Shown here: one piece after another, positions 32,956-42,594 of the stretch
Position numbering within the stretch: position 1 is the first letter of the stretch
How the letters are laid out: each line of letters opens with the position of its first letter
Source of the DNA: Sphingobacteriales bacterium
GTDB lineage: Bacteria > Bacteroidota > Bacteroidia > Chitinophagales > Chitinophagaceae
Length of the DNA: 64,000 nucleotides
Reading direction: 5' to 3'
Assembly: GCA_016708305.1 (NCBI GenBank)
Contig: JADJGB010000008.1
Location: 620,001 to 684,000 of the forward strand
Program-made: the position numbers and the translations under genes
Notes under the pieces: model-generated
The model's database searches: none
The model's input: the letters and a program-made list of their open reading frames with translations, nothing else
Told to the model about the DNA's origin: nothing

Positions 32956-34074
32956 ATGAAAGATAAATTAATTTTTTCAAAAGAAAAAAATACTGATGTT
33001 GGTTACACTCCCTTAATTTTTAGGATTCATAATTCTCAGGATTATGATAGTCTGAAGATGATTTTAGAGAACGCTCAGCTTCAGATTTTTGATACGATAC
33101 AAAATCAATTATCCGAGCTCATAAGAATTAAAAATCCGGGAAAAATGTTCTCGTCAGACGAAATGGAAGAAGCGATAGCACAACATCTGGGGGCTACCGA
33201 ACCTGATGAATACGGCGTATGGGTTTATTATCCCTGGTTGCAAAAACTTGTACACTTAGTAGATGAAGTAGAGTTTATTACCATAAGAACCAACCGGAAT
33301 GCCTACAAAATTTCACCCGAAGAACAAAAAAATCTAAGAGGGAAAAAGATTGGTATTATCGGTCTCTCAGTTGGCCAGGATATTGCAATTACGATGGCTA
33401 CAGAACGAATTTGCGGTGAAATGCGTTTGGCAGATTTTGATACTATCGAGTTGAGTAATCTAAACCGACTTTCTGTGGGGGTACAGGAGCTGGGCAACCC
33501 AAAAGTGGTGGTGGCAGCCCGGCGAATTGCAGAAATTGACCCTTTTATTAAAGTGAAGTGCTACACAGACGGTATTACTGAGCAAAATATAGATGATTTT
33601 TTAACAAAGAAAGGGAAGGTGGATGTTTTGGTAGAAGAGTGCGACAATATTGTTGTTAAAATTCTGAGCCGCTTCAAAGCCCGTTCTTATGAAATACCTG
33701 TAGTAATGGATACTAATGACAAAGGTATGTTGGATATTGAGCGCTTTGACAATGAACCGGCAAGAGGAATTTTTCATGAAAAACTACCTGAATTGGAAAA
33801 GCTTAACCAAGAAGAATTATTAAATAAATTAAAAAATTTTACAATTCAGGAAAAATTTGCACTTTTGACAAATATTATCGGCTTTGAGAACGTTTCTGAC
33901 GAAATGAAGTTTTCGTTGTCCCAATTGAATCATACAATCATCGGATGGCCACAGATTGCTTCAGCTGTGCATTTGGGAGGGGCAATGGTAACAGATGTTT
34001 GCAGGAAAATAATTTTAGAGAAAAAAGTTGATTCAGGAAGGTATTTTATTGATTTTAATGAGTTAATAAGTTAA
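32956..34074 (+). CDS. ThiF/E1-like adenylyltransferase (Rv1355c-like)
   Basis: 372 residues. The N-terminal 120 residues are an unrecognised helical domain. From about 130 comes an E1/ThiF/MoeB Rossmann domain: KKIGIIGLSVGQDIAITMAT with a modified glycine loop, RLADFDTIELSNLNRLSVG for nucleotide binding, and VDVLVEECDNIVVK. No CxxC zinc pairs and no obvious sulfur-carrier partner are nearby. E1-like proteins adenylate a C-terminal carboxylate or a small acid. Here the following gene is a GNAT-type acyltransferase 15 bases away, suggesting they act in series on a small molecule. That role is inference; the fold assignment is firm. Confidence 0.82.
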   Translation: MKDKLIFSKEKNTDVGYTPLIFRIHNSQDYDSLKMILENAQLQIFDTIQNQLSELIRIKNPGKMFSSDEMEEAIAQHLGATEPDEYGVWVYYPWLQKLVHLVDEVEFITIRTNRNAYKISPEEQKNLRGKKIGIIGLSVGQDIAITMATERICGEMRLADFDTIELSNLNRLSVGVQELGNPKVVVAARRIAEIDPFIKVKCYTDGITEQNIDDFLTKKGKVDVLVEECDNIVVKILSRFKARSYEIPVVMDTNDKGMLDIERFDNEPARGIFHEKLPELEKLNQEELLNKLKNFTIQEKFALLTNIIGFENVSDEMKFSLSQLNHTIIGWPQIASAVHLGGAMVTDVCRKIILEKKVDSGRYFIDFNELIS

Positions 34075-34089
34075 ATTTTATAATTATAA

Positions 34090-34806
34090 ATGATTCGGAT
34101 AAGAGCTTTTACAGCACCTGAAGACCCTTTGGCCTGCGAGCATTTTATTGTAGGCCACAGGAAGATTCTGGAAATATATTATGGAATCATTAAAATCACC
34201 TCTGACAGCAACGAATGGGTAAATGATCCGCATTGTATTGTAATAGTAGCAGAAGACCCCGAAACAAAAATAATATATGGAGGTGCCCGGCTGCAGGTAG
34301 TGAGTGGAAAATATCTATTACCAATCGAGTCTGCCCTCTCCAAATATGACCCAACGATTCATGATGTAGTCAGGCACGAATTTATAAACGGAGGCACATC
34401 GGAAGTGTGCGGTCTGTGGAACTCTAAAGAAATTGCAGGAATGGGTATTGGAAGCCATATTTTGTCAATTATAGGAGTAGCTGTTTCATTTCAGATAGAT
34501 ATAAAAAGTATTTTTGTATTATGCGCGCCTAGCACTGTAAGAATGTCGAGGAGCATGGGCACTCAAATTGTTACTACTTTGGGAAATAATGGTACCTTTT
34601 ACTATCCCAAAGATAGTTTTATTGCGACAGTAATGCGTTTGGATGATGTGAATGACCTGCAGTATGCTGATCCGAAAGTGGCAGAAAAAATTCATTTTTT
34701 AAAGGATAATAATAGTTGCATCGTCGAAGAAAGAGGTCCTAAAGGAACATTTTTGGTTGAATACGACATAAAAATCAAAAACTGGACTCGTCCTGTAGCA
34801 CAATAA
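34090..34806 (+). CDS. GNAT-fold protein with autoinducer-synthase-like motifs
   Basis: 238 residues, cytoplasmic. The segment YGGARLQVVSGKYLLPIESA followed by SEVCGLWNSKEIAGMGIG resembles the RLLPTTGPxML...WExSRxAV layout of LuxI-type and N-acyl amino acid synthases, which share the GNAT fold. The second half has GSHILSIIGVAVSFQIDI and a mixed beta tail. I cannot name a family with certainty. Position between an E1-like adenylyltransferase and a sensor kinase (1-base gap to the kinase start) suggests it produces a signal or modifies one. That proposal is inference from gene order and limited motif likeness. Confidence 0.6.
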   Translation: MIRIRAFTAPEDPLACEHFIVGHRKILEIYYGIIKITSDSNEWVNDPHCIVIVAEDPETKIIYGGARLQVVSGKYLLPIESALSKYDPTIHDVVRHEFINGGTSEVCGLWNSKEIAGMGIGSHILSIIGVAVSFQIDIKSIFVLCAPSTVRMSRSMGTQIVTTLGNNGTFYYPKDSFIATVMRLDDVNDLQYADPKVAEKIHFLKDNNSCIVEERGPKGTFLVEYDIKIKNWTRPVAQ

Positions 34807-34807
34807 T

Positions 34808-36952
34808 ATGTATCGTATTTTTTTATTTTTATTCACAATCTCTAATACATTTTTTGTTTTGGCAAATGCCCAAAACGAAACGGTAGTACAATATAAAGAA
34901 GGGCTTATTCAGATTTCCAAACTTGAGGCTTTTATTGATAAAAGTAAAAAGTTAACAATCGAAGATGTAAAAAACAAGAAATTTTCGCCTCATAAAACAA
35001 GTTTCAGTATTACCAATAGTGCTATTTGGGCCAAAATCAGGATTGAAAATTTGTCTGATAGTGATTCAATATTTCTTGAAATTAAAAATCCTGTTCTTTT
35101 TGATCTTTCATTTTATACCGTAAGTATTGACAGTGTCTTCAATAGCCTGTTTTTAGGAAGAAAATATAAATTTTCTGAAAGGATAATAGGTGAGGTTACG
35201 AGTTTTGTCTATCCTGTTTTTATACCACGAGCGAGCGTTTCTACTGTTTTTATGCGCATTGATTCTTATACCCCCATACATCTTCCTCTCTATTTGGGGA
35301 AAAAAGAATTGATCATTAAGAATAATCTTGATGTTGTTCTGAAAATGGGGATTTATATCGGAGTGGTTCTGATAATGCTCTTTTATAATCTTTTTATATC
35401 CTTTACAGTTAAGGACAATAGCTATTATTATTATGTAGTGTATATTATTTTCGTTGGATGAGCCCAATTGGTCATAAACGGGTTTGCCAACAAATATTTT
35501 TGGCCTGATAATGTATGGTTATCAACAAACAGCTATAATCTGTTTGGCATATTATCAGGAATTTTCACGGGTACGCTGGCAAAAAGCTTTTTACAAACTC
35601 GCTTATATTCAAAGAGAATCAATAACGCGATCAATTTTATGATTGGGTTATATCTTCTTTGTATTTTCATCCATTTCTTTGATTGCCCTTATTATGCTTT
35701 TATTTTTATTAATTTTCTGGCAAGCACGGGAGCGTTATTAATCATTTATGCCGCTTTTTACGTTGCCAGAAAAAACTATCGTCCGGCAAGATATTTTCTG
35801 ATTGCGTTCTCGGTTTTTCTGATTGCAGTCATTTTATTTGTTTTAAGAAGCGCAGACGTTCTGCCCTTTAATATGTTTACTTCTAATATTCTGGAGATAG
35901 GTTCTGCCATTCAAATCACATTGCTCTCTTTTGCCTTAGCCGATAAAATTAATATTTACAGAAGAGAACAGGCTAAAGCTCGTATAGAGGCTTTGAAAAC
36001 AGCTAAAGAAAATGAAAGGCTGATACAGGATCAAAATGTTTTTCTGGAAATAGAAGTCAAAAACCGAACGGTAGCGCTTGAACGATCAAATGATGAATTG
36101 AAAAATGCACTTACTCAACTAAAAGACACGCAGATAAAACTGATAGATTCCGAAAAAATGGCATCACTGGGCCAGTTAACTGCCGGAATTGCGCATGAAA
36201 TAAATAATCCAATCAACTTCGTTTCTGCCAACATCAGGCCATTGGAGTTAGATTTTGATGATTTGACAGATATTATAAGGCGATATGAGCAGATTGATTG
36301 GGGCAAGGATGTGTCAAAGCAGATTGAAGAGATTGAAAATTATAAGAAAAGAATTGATTTGGCATATATCAATGACGAAATAAAGAATCTACTCAATGGC
36401 ATTCGCGATGGCGCTCACAGAACGGCTGATATTGTAAGTAACCTGAAAAATTTTGCCAGAATAGACCAATCGCTTTTGAAGAGTGCAAATTTAAATCAGG
36501 GAATTGAATCTACATTGGTGCTGATAAGGAATACTTTTCCTAAAGACCTGATCATTAATAAAGAATTAGGTGTGATTCCCTTGGTTGAGTGTGCCCCGGG
36601 CAAGATAAACCAGGTGTTCATGAATTTGATCAATAATGGTGTTCAGGCTGTAAAATCGAAATATTACTCAAAAACGGAGCAAAAAATAGTAATCATAAGA
36701 ACCTGGAAGGAAAACGAATTTGTAAAAATATCTATAAAAGACAATGGCGTAGGAATGTCGGATGAAGTGAAATCGAGGATATTTGAACCCTTTTTTACCA
36801 CAAAAGATGTAGGCGAAGGAACCGGATTGGGAATGTCAATCGTTAAAAGTATTATTGATGCTCATGAAGGATTGATTTCAATACAATCGGCAGAGGGAGC
36901 GGGAACAGAATTTATTGTAACTTTACCTATTACTTCTAATCCGCAAAAATAA
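34808..36952 (+). CDS. 7TMR-DISM sensor histidine kinase with an in-frame stop
   Basis: One reading frame of about 714 codons interrupted by a single TGA at 35459-35461. Before it: signal peptide (MYRIFLFLFTISNTFFVLAN), an extracellular 7TMR-DISMED2 jelly-roll domain, and the first transmembrane helices. After it: the remaining helices of the seven-helix region, a coiled coil (ENERLIQDQNVFLEIEVKNR), HisKA with the phospho-His in QLTAGIAHEINNPINFV, and HATPase with DNGVGMSDEVKSRIFEPFFT and GTGLGMSIVKSII. Such receptors sense carbohydrates or small ligands outside the cell. If the TGA is real, no active receptor is made; a single-base error is plausible. Start follows the GNAT gene after one base. 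Confidence 0.85.
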
Positions 36953-36958
36953 CCTTTC

Positions 36959-38047
36959 GTGAGAGATATAAAGATATTATATGTTGACGACGAACAAAAC
37001 AATCTTAATTCTTTTAAGGCAGCCTTTAGAAGAAGCTACGATGTTTTTACTGCTATCTCTGCTAAAGAAGCATTGGAGGTTTTGGGGCAGAATGATATAC
37101 ATGTCATTATAGCCGACCAAAGAATGCCCGAGTTATCAGGTGTAGAATTGTTCAAGATGATTCAGGAGCAAAATCACCTCGCCACCAGAATGTTGCTCAC
37201 AGGTTATACCGATATCAACACACTGGCCGAAGCGATTAATGAAGGCCATATTTTCAGATACATCACCAAACCCTGGAATGAACTGGAATTGGACACGGCA
37301 ATTAAAAACGGATTTGAATTTTACAAAGCCAAAATTGAACTAAAGAATAAAGTAGAAGAGCTTCAAAAAACCAATGACGACCTCAACAGATTTATTTACA
37401 GTATTTCTCACGAGCTTAGGGCACCATTAGCTTCTGCCCTCGGAGTTATCAACCTTGCCAAACTTGAAAATGTAAATAAAGAAAACAAAACAGTTGCAGA
37501 GTATTGGAAAATTATTGAAGAAAGCTGTTTGAGGCTTGACCATAACCTGAGCAGCACACTTCAGTATTACAAAAATACCAGATTGGTAAGTGCAATTGAG
37601 GAGATTGACTTTGAAAGGCTTATTAGTAGTCTGATAGCCCTACACGACAGGGCAAATCATTTTGTAGGACCTGTTCAATTTATTACTCATTTTAATCAGC
37701 CATTGAAATTTTATGGCGATGCCTTCAGAATTGAAATAATATTAGGCAATCTGATTTCAAATGCCATTAAATACCAAAAACCGGAAGAGCCTGAAAAGAA
37801 AATTATTATTGACGTAGAGGTGAACAATTCCGATGCAATAATTGTAATTGAAGATAACGGGCGGGGAATATCTATAGACCAGCATGAAAAGGTGTTTACC
37901 CAGTTTTTTAGAGGAAATTATCAGGAAGGTGCCGGATTGGGTCTTTTTATTGCGAAAGAAGCGCTTGAAAAAATAAATGGAACACTAACATTAAAATCAA
38001 ACATAAATGAAGGAAGTGTATTTACAGTAATAATTCCAACTGCATAA
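36959..38047 (+). CDS. Receiver-histidine kinase hybrid
   Basis: 362 residues, GTG start six bases after the upstream kinase stop. Order: receiver domain (LYVDDEQNNLNSF, phospho-Asp in VIIADQRMPELSG, Lys in YITKPWNELEL), short coiled coil, HisKA with phospho-His in YSISHELRAPLASALG, and HATPase with LISNAIKYQKP, VIEDNGRGISIDQ and GAGLGLFIAKEALE. No membrane segment, so it is cytoplasmic. The receiver-first order suggests it takes phosphate or a conformational signal from the membrane kinase and then passes it on, probably to the receiver gene downstream. Confidence 0.9.
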   Translation: MRDIKILYVDDEQNNLNSFKAAFRRSYDVFTAISAKEALEVLGQNDIHVIIADQRMPELSGVELFKMIQEQNHLATRMLLTGYTDINTLAEAINEGHIFRYITKPWNELELDTAIKNGFEFYKAKIELKNKVEELQKTNDDLNRFIYSISHELRAPLASALGVINLAKLENVNKENKTVAEYWKIIEESCLRLDHNLSSTLQYYKNTRLVSAIEEIDFERLISSLIALHDRANHFVGPVQFITHFNQPLKFYGDAFRIEIILGNLISNAIKYQKPEEPEKKIIIDVEVNNSDAIIVIEDNGRGISIDQHEKVFTQFFRGNYQEGAGLGLFIAKEALEKINGTLTLKSNINEGSVFTVIIPTA

Positions 38048-38074
38048 AGCATTTCTATTTAACAGGATAAACTG

Positions 38075-38492
38075 ATGGCCCACCTATCTGGATCAAAAAA
38101 TCGATTGCTGATGCTTATTGATGATAGCCGGTTCGATTTAAAAATAAATGAGCGCATAGCAAAATTTGCTGGTGTTTTTGATGAAATCATTACATGTTCT
38201 TCAGGTAAGGATGCGCTGCATTATTTATTGGAAAATATTGATAATGCTGAAAAATGGCCCTGCCTGATTTTGTTGGACATCCAAATGCCCGAGATGGATG
38301 GATTTGAGTTTATGACGCACTATGCTACACTCCCTGCCTCACAACGAGGAACATGCAAAGTAGCAATTCTATCCTCCACAGAAGATTCAGGAGATATTGA
38401 AAAATCAATGCAAATCCTAATATTTTAATGCTCATAAAAAACCATTGCAACCTGCTTTACTGCAGCAATTAATGGCAGACATTTCCTCTTAA
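38075..38492 (+). CDS. CheY-like response regulator, C-terminus frameshifted
   Basis: A receiver domain begins MAHLSGSKNRLLMLIDDSRF, with phospho-Asp in ILLDIQMPEMDGFEF and Thr/Ser in VAILSSTEDSGDIEKS. The first frame ends at 38428. The expected ending continues in two other frames (NPNILMLI, then KKPLQPALLQQLMADISS) up to TAA at 38490-38492. Two single-base losses in A-runs (CAAATCC near 38414 and AAAAAA near 38440) would account for this. The conserved Lys of the receiver (KKPL) lies beyond the lesion, so the literal product would be non-functional. Last gene of the signalling run, 27 bases after the hybrid kinase. Confidence 0.8.
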
Positions 38493-38552
38493 TTCTTTTT
38501 GAAACAAACAATTTATAGATCACGTTGTTAAACAACTAATCAAATATTAGTT

Positions 38553-39104
38553 ATGACCTGGCAGGACTATTTAAAATATTTCGAAGAAATTCTTAAAGCT
38601 GAAAATCCTTCGGAACCTTACAATGATGAGGAATATTACCAGTACGCCAAACTCAACTTGAGCCGTAGCAACCGTTGGTTAAAACATAATCCCCTTTCTC
38701 AGGAAAGCATCAATATTATTAAGAACATTAAAGAAAAGCAGCATTGGGAACTCATCACCGAACCCTGGTGCGGTGACGCAGCCCATATTGTACCCATAGT
38801 TTATTTACTGAGTGCCGAAAACCCCAACATTCAACTGAATATTCAGTTGCGCGACAATGGTTCCGAAATAGACAAATACCTCACAAATGGCTCTAAATCC
38901 ATCCCTATTCTGATTGTACGTGATGCAGCCGGCAAAGACCTGTTTCACTGGGGGCCAAGACCTGCAAGTGCAAAAAAAATATATGAAGATTTGAAAAAAG
39001 TAAACGGCTCTTATGAGGAGATAAAAGTTGCTCATCAGAATTTTTATAACCAAGACAAAGCCCGTGAAATTCAAGAGGAAATCACGGCATTGCTTAAAAA
39101 CTGA
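38553..39104 (+). CDS. Thioredoxin-like family protein
   Basis: 183 residues, cytoplasmic. A thioredoxin-like fold is indicated by WELITEPWCGDAAHIVPIVYLL near residue 70, the cis-Pro region SKSIPILIVRDAAG near 118 and FHWGPRPASAKKIYEDLK. The active site has a single cysteine (CGDA) rather than CxxC, typical of the Thioredoxin_9-type family; redox or thiol-binding role is uncertain. Its stop codon overlaps the last base of the opposing tRNA gene by one base. Confidence 0.8.
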   Translation: MTWQDYLKYFEEILKAENPSEPYNDEEYYQYAKLNLSRSNRWLKHNPLSQESINIIKNIKEKQHWELITEPWCGDAAHIVPIVYLLSAENPNIQLNIQLRDNGSEIDKYLTNGSKSIPILIVRDAAGKDLFHWGPRPASAKKIYEDLKKVNGSYEEIKVAHQNFYNQDKAREIQEEITALLKN

Positions 39105-39176
39105 GCCAACTATCGGATTCGAACCGACGACCCTTTCATTACGAATGAAATGCTCTACCGGCTGAGCTAAGTTGGC
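39104..39176 (-). tRNA. tRNA-Thr (anticodon CGT)
   Basis: 73-base cloverleaf: acceptor GCCAACT/AGTTGGC, D-stem GCTC/GAGC, anticodon stem TTTCA/TGAAA with loop TTCGTAA (anticodon CGT, reading ACG), variable loop GGGTC, T-arm with TTCGAAT loop. The 3' CCA is not encoded. Its 5' ten bases lie inside the 3' end of the same-strand sugar kinase, and its last base overlaps the stop of the opposing thioredoxin-like gene, so it must be processed out of the kinase transcript or have a promoter within that gene. Confidence 0.95.
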
Positions 39177-40612
39177 TTTACGGATGCCCATTTTTGAGTA
39201 TCCTCAGGAAAATATTTTTTCACCGAAAATGAATTACCGATGATTTCTGAAGCCTCATCCATATCTGCAATTTCTTTTTTGGCAATTGCCTGCACAATGA
39301 TATTGCCAATGGCTGTGGCTTCTACCGGTCCCGCCATCACCGGCAGGCCTGTAGCATCGGCGGTAAACTGATTCAGCATCTCGTTTTGAGAACCGCCACC
39401 CACAATGTGCAACTGCTCAATAGTTCGGCCTGTCGATCGCTCTATCTTCTTAACCACATCCCTGTATTTCAATGCCAGCGATTCCATCATTACCCGCACA
39501 AATTCTCCTTTGGTAACTGGCGCCTGCTGATGGGTACGGATACAATAATCCACAATGGCCTGACGCATGTCCTTTGGCTTTGCAAAAAGTTCGTCATCAG
39601 GATCTAAAATCGCCAGAAATGGCTTGACCTGAGCAGCTTCCTCAATCAAATCGGCATAGTCGGTAACATAGCCCTCCTGCTCCCACTCCCGCACTACATT
39701 CTGCAACATCCACAGTCCGGTTATGTTTTTGAGAAAAGTGATTTTATTGCCAATACCTCCTTCGTTAGTGATATTTAGCTCCAAAGCCTCCTTGTTCAAA
39801 ATTGGTTCTTCTATATGCAAACCCATCAACGACCAGGTGCCCGAACTCAAAAAAGCTGTAGCATGACTTCGGGTATAGGTAACGGCGGCCGCACTCGCCG
39901 TATCGTGAGAGCCTACTGCAAATACATCAATCGGAGGACAATTCAGTTCTTCGCACACTTCATTGGTTAATGTGCCTATCCATTCGCCCGGACGAACAAT
40001 GTCCTGAAAAATCGATTGCGGAAGCTCCAGCGCTTCCATTATTTCTTTCGACCAGCTTATGGTTTGGGCATCCAGCAATGACGATGTTGATGCTTCGGTA
40101 TATTCGTTCTTTTTGACTCCGGTAAGAAAATAATTGAACAAATCGGGCATAAACAGCAGGTCTTTGGCGATAGTCAGTTGCGGGTCATTGCTCCGCTTCA
40201 TCGCCAAAAGCTGAAAGATGGTATTGAACTCCATAAACTGTATGCCGCAGATATTGTAAATCCTCTCTTTTGGTATTTTTTCAAAAGCTGCTTCCATCAT
40301 ACCGACTACACGCCCGTCACGATAGCAAACCGGATTGCCCAGGAGGTTTCCTTTTTCGTCAAGAAGCCCAAAATCCACGCCCCAGGTATCAATGCCAATA
40401 CCGGCAATGTCCTTGTATTTTTTGGCTGCCAACTCAATCCCCGTTTTCAGTTCCTGCAGCAACGAAAGAAAATCCCAGTAGAAATGGTTCCCCGCCTTAA
40501 TCTGCCGGTTGGGAAAACGATGAATTTCCTCAAGCGATAGCTTTCCATTGCTGAGGTTGCCCACCATCACCCGGCCACTGCCCGCACCAAAATCTGCTGC
40601 TATATAATGCAT
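39167..40612 (-). CDS. FGGY sugar kinase, L-fuculokinase/rhamnulokinase
   Basis: 481 residues. Ribokinase-independent FGGY fold: the phosphate loop FGAGSGRVMVGNL at the N-terminus, WGVDFGLLD, FLSSGTWSLMGL and the nucleotide loop VGGGSQNEMLNQFTADATGLPV near residue 400. Closest type is RhaB, but in Bacteroidota the RhaB-like protein paired with L-fucose isomerase acts as fuculokinase. As fucI lies 202 bases upstream on the same strand, L-fuculose is the better guess. The 3' end overlaps the tRNA-Thr gene by ten bases. Confidence 0.88.
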   Translation of the reverse strand: MHYIAADFGAGSGRVMVGNLSNGKLSLEEIHRFPNRQIKAGNHFYWDFLSLLQELKTGIELAAKKYKDIAGIGIDTWGVDFGLLDEKGNLLGNPVCYRDGRVVGMMEAAFEKIPKERIYNICGIQFMEFNTIFQLLAMKRSNDPQLTIAKDLLFMPDLFNYFLTGVKKNEYTEASTSSLLDAQTISWSKEIMEALELPQSIFQDIVRPGEWIGTLTNEVCEELNCPPIDVFAVGSHDTASAAAVTYTRSHATAFLSSGTWSLMGLHIEEPILNKEALELNITNEGGIGNKITFLKNITGLWMLQNVVREWEQEGYVTDYADLIEEAAQVKPFLAILDPDDELFAKPKDMRQAIVDYCIRTHQQAPVTKGEFVRVMMESLALKYRDVVKKIERSTGRTIEQLHIVGGGSQNEMLNQFTADATGLPVMAGPVEATAIGNIIVQAIAKKEIADMDEASEIIGNSFSVKKYFPEDTQKWASVKPT

Positions 40613-40633
40613 AATCGTTTCATTATTTTTAGG

Positions 40634-40796
40634 TTACCGGCTACGGTACTACTATCAAACTTCGTTGCGTCGCACTCTTGTACTGCAGAACAAATATCAA
40701 CTTTATATAAACCGCCTCATTTCTTCTTGCTCCTCCATGCACTAAAGTTGAACTGAGCGTAGCAAGCAAAGATGCCATGAGTACTGCAGCCGGTAA
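40634..40796. repeat. Imperfect palindromic element between fucI and the kinase
   Basis: Terminal arms TTACCGGCTACGGTAC (40634-40649) and GTACTGCAGCCGGTAA (40781-40796) pair at 14 of 16 positions, and the arms continue inward with weaker but clear complementarity for about 40 more bases. The whole 163-base block could fold into one long hairpin. It has no reading frame and fills the gene-free gap. It resembles a MITE or intergenic palindromic repeat. Whether copies exist elsewhere cannot be seen here. Confidence 0.55.
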
Positions 40797-40814
40797 ACAA
40801 AATATTTTAATAAA

Positions 40815-42594
40815 CTATTTGTACAATGGCCCGTAAGTGGCGCAAGCCCTGTAATCAGACCCTTCTTTATCCATGCCGAAGGCGTTCCAGGCACTCGGCC
40901 TAAAAACATCCTGCTCTTCCACATTGTGCATGCAAACCGGAATCCTAAGCATGGAACAAAGGGTGAGCAGGTCGGCGCCGATGTGGCCATAGCTGAACGA
41001 GCAGTGATTGGCGCCCCAGTTGTTCATTACCGAATACACATCGGTGAAAGCGCCTTTGCCGGTAAGCCTGGGTACAAACCACGTGGTAGGCCAGGTGCGG
41101 TCGGTTCTTTCGTTCAGGGTTTTGTGCACCTCTTCGGGCAGGTCTATCGTCCAGCCTTCGGCAAGCTGCAGCACCGGACCGAGACCCCTTAGCCAGATTG
41201 ACACGCAGGATAGTTACCGGCATGTCGCCTTTTGATAAAAACCCTGAGGAGTAGCCATTGCCTCTAAAATATTCTCTGTTGGCCGGATACCAGGTAGTGG
41301 CACGGAGGCAGGCATCTGCTTCAGTTTGGTCAATCTCCCAGAAGGGTTTCATCACCGGTTTGCCATCTCTGGATTGATATCCGCTACCATCCAAGCTGGC
41401 CGAACCCGAATTGAGCAGGTGCAGGAAGCCGTCTTTAGCCCTTCCGGTCATCTCCACGCCGGTAACCCGTTTTACCGAATCGGGGCTCCAGTACGTTCTC
41501 ACGTCGGCAAAAACCTGCGGCGTATTGGTGAGTAAATGACCAAACAGCATGGCTACTGCGTTCAGCGAATCGTTTTCGGTGGCTACCATAAATGCTTTTC
41601 TGATACCGTTCCAATCGAATGAAGAGTTGAGGATTGCCTCTGCAAAATCGCCATTGGGCATAAAATCGGTCCATTGCCTTTGTCCCTGAAAGCCCGATGC
41701 AATGGCGTTGTGGCCTTTGGCTTCTTCTGCAAAACCAATTTCCTGCAAGCGCAGATTGCCCACCATCAGATCGCGGATGATGATGGTCATTTTCACCACC
41801 GTTTCCCAATCCTTATCTTTTTCTTCTCTTGATTTTTGTTTTTCGGGTTTATTAAAATCGGTTCCTTCCTTTCAGTGGGTCTTTGTCCACGCCATTGCTT
41901 TTTCAAACTCTACCTGGTCGTAAATGCCTTCCTGCATACGGCGGATGAGTTCGCTCATATCCACATATTCATTGCGCATGCCCAAGTATTCCTGAAAGAA
42001 GTTTTCATTCACGATGGAGCCGGCAATACCCATGGATACAGAACCTACTGATAAATAGGACTTTCCGCGAAGGCTGGCCACAGCAATACCTGCCTTGGCA
42101 AAGCGCAACAGTTTTTCTTTTACGTCTTCGGGAATAGAAGTGTCGGAAGATTCCATCACGTCATTTCCATAAATACCAAATGCAGGCAATCCTTTTTGGG
42201 TATGGCCTGCCAGAGCCGCAGCCAGATACACGGCTCCCGGCCGTTCGGTGCCATTGAAGCCCCAGATCGCTTTGGGCGTGTGCAGGTCCATGTCAATCGT
42301 TTCGGAGCCATAGCACCAGCAGGGAGTAACGGTGATAACCACACCCACATCTTCTCTCTTAAATTTTTCGGCGCAAGCCGCTGCTTCGGCCACACGGCCA
42401 ATGGTGGTATCGGCTATCACGCATCTTACCGGTGTGCCATCGGCATACTTTAGTTCGGAGGTCAGAAGGTCGGCAAGCGATTTTGCCATGTTCATGGTTT
42501 GGTCTTCGAGCGATTCCCTCACGCCCATTTGCCTGCCGTCAATCGTAGGTCTGATTCCGATTGCTGGATGAGGCCATTGAAAATTTGTTTGCAT
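40815..42594 (-). CDS. fucI: L-fucose isomerase, broken by one stop and one frameshift
   Basis: About 592 codons in all, the normal family length. The start is intact (PAIGIRPTIDGRQMGVRESL, ITVTPCWCYGSETIDMDLHT, AIWGFNGTERPGAVYLAA). An in-frame TGA at 41872-41874 follows AMAWTKTH where homologues, as I recall them, have Cys (CKEG). The frame continues directly with KEGTDFNKPEKQ and on through VATENDSLNAVAMLFGHLLT. A second lesion is one extra G in a G-run (41185-41188 on the plus strand) that shifts the frame before GLGPVLQLAEGWTIDLPEE. The enzyme converts L-fucose to L-fuculose, and some also act on D-arabinose. Read literally it is a pseudogene. Confidence 0.9.
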
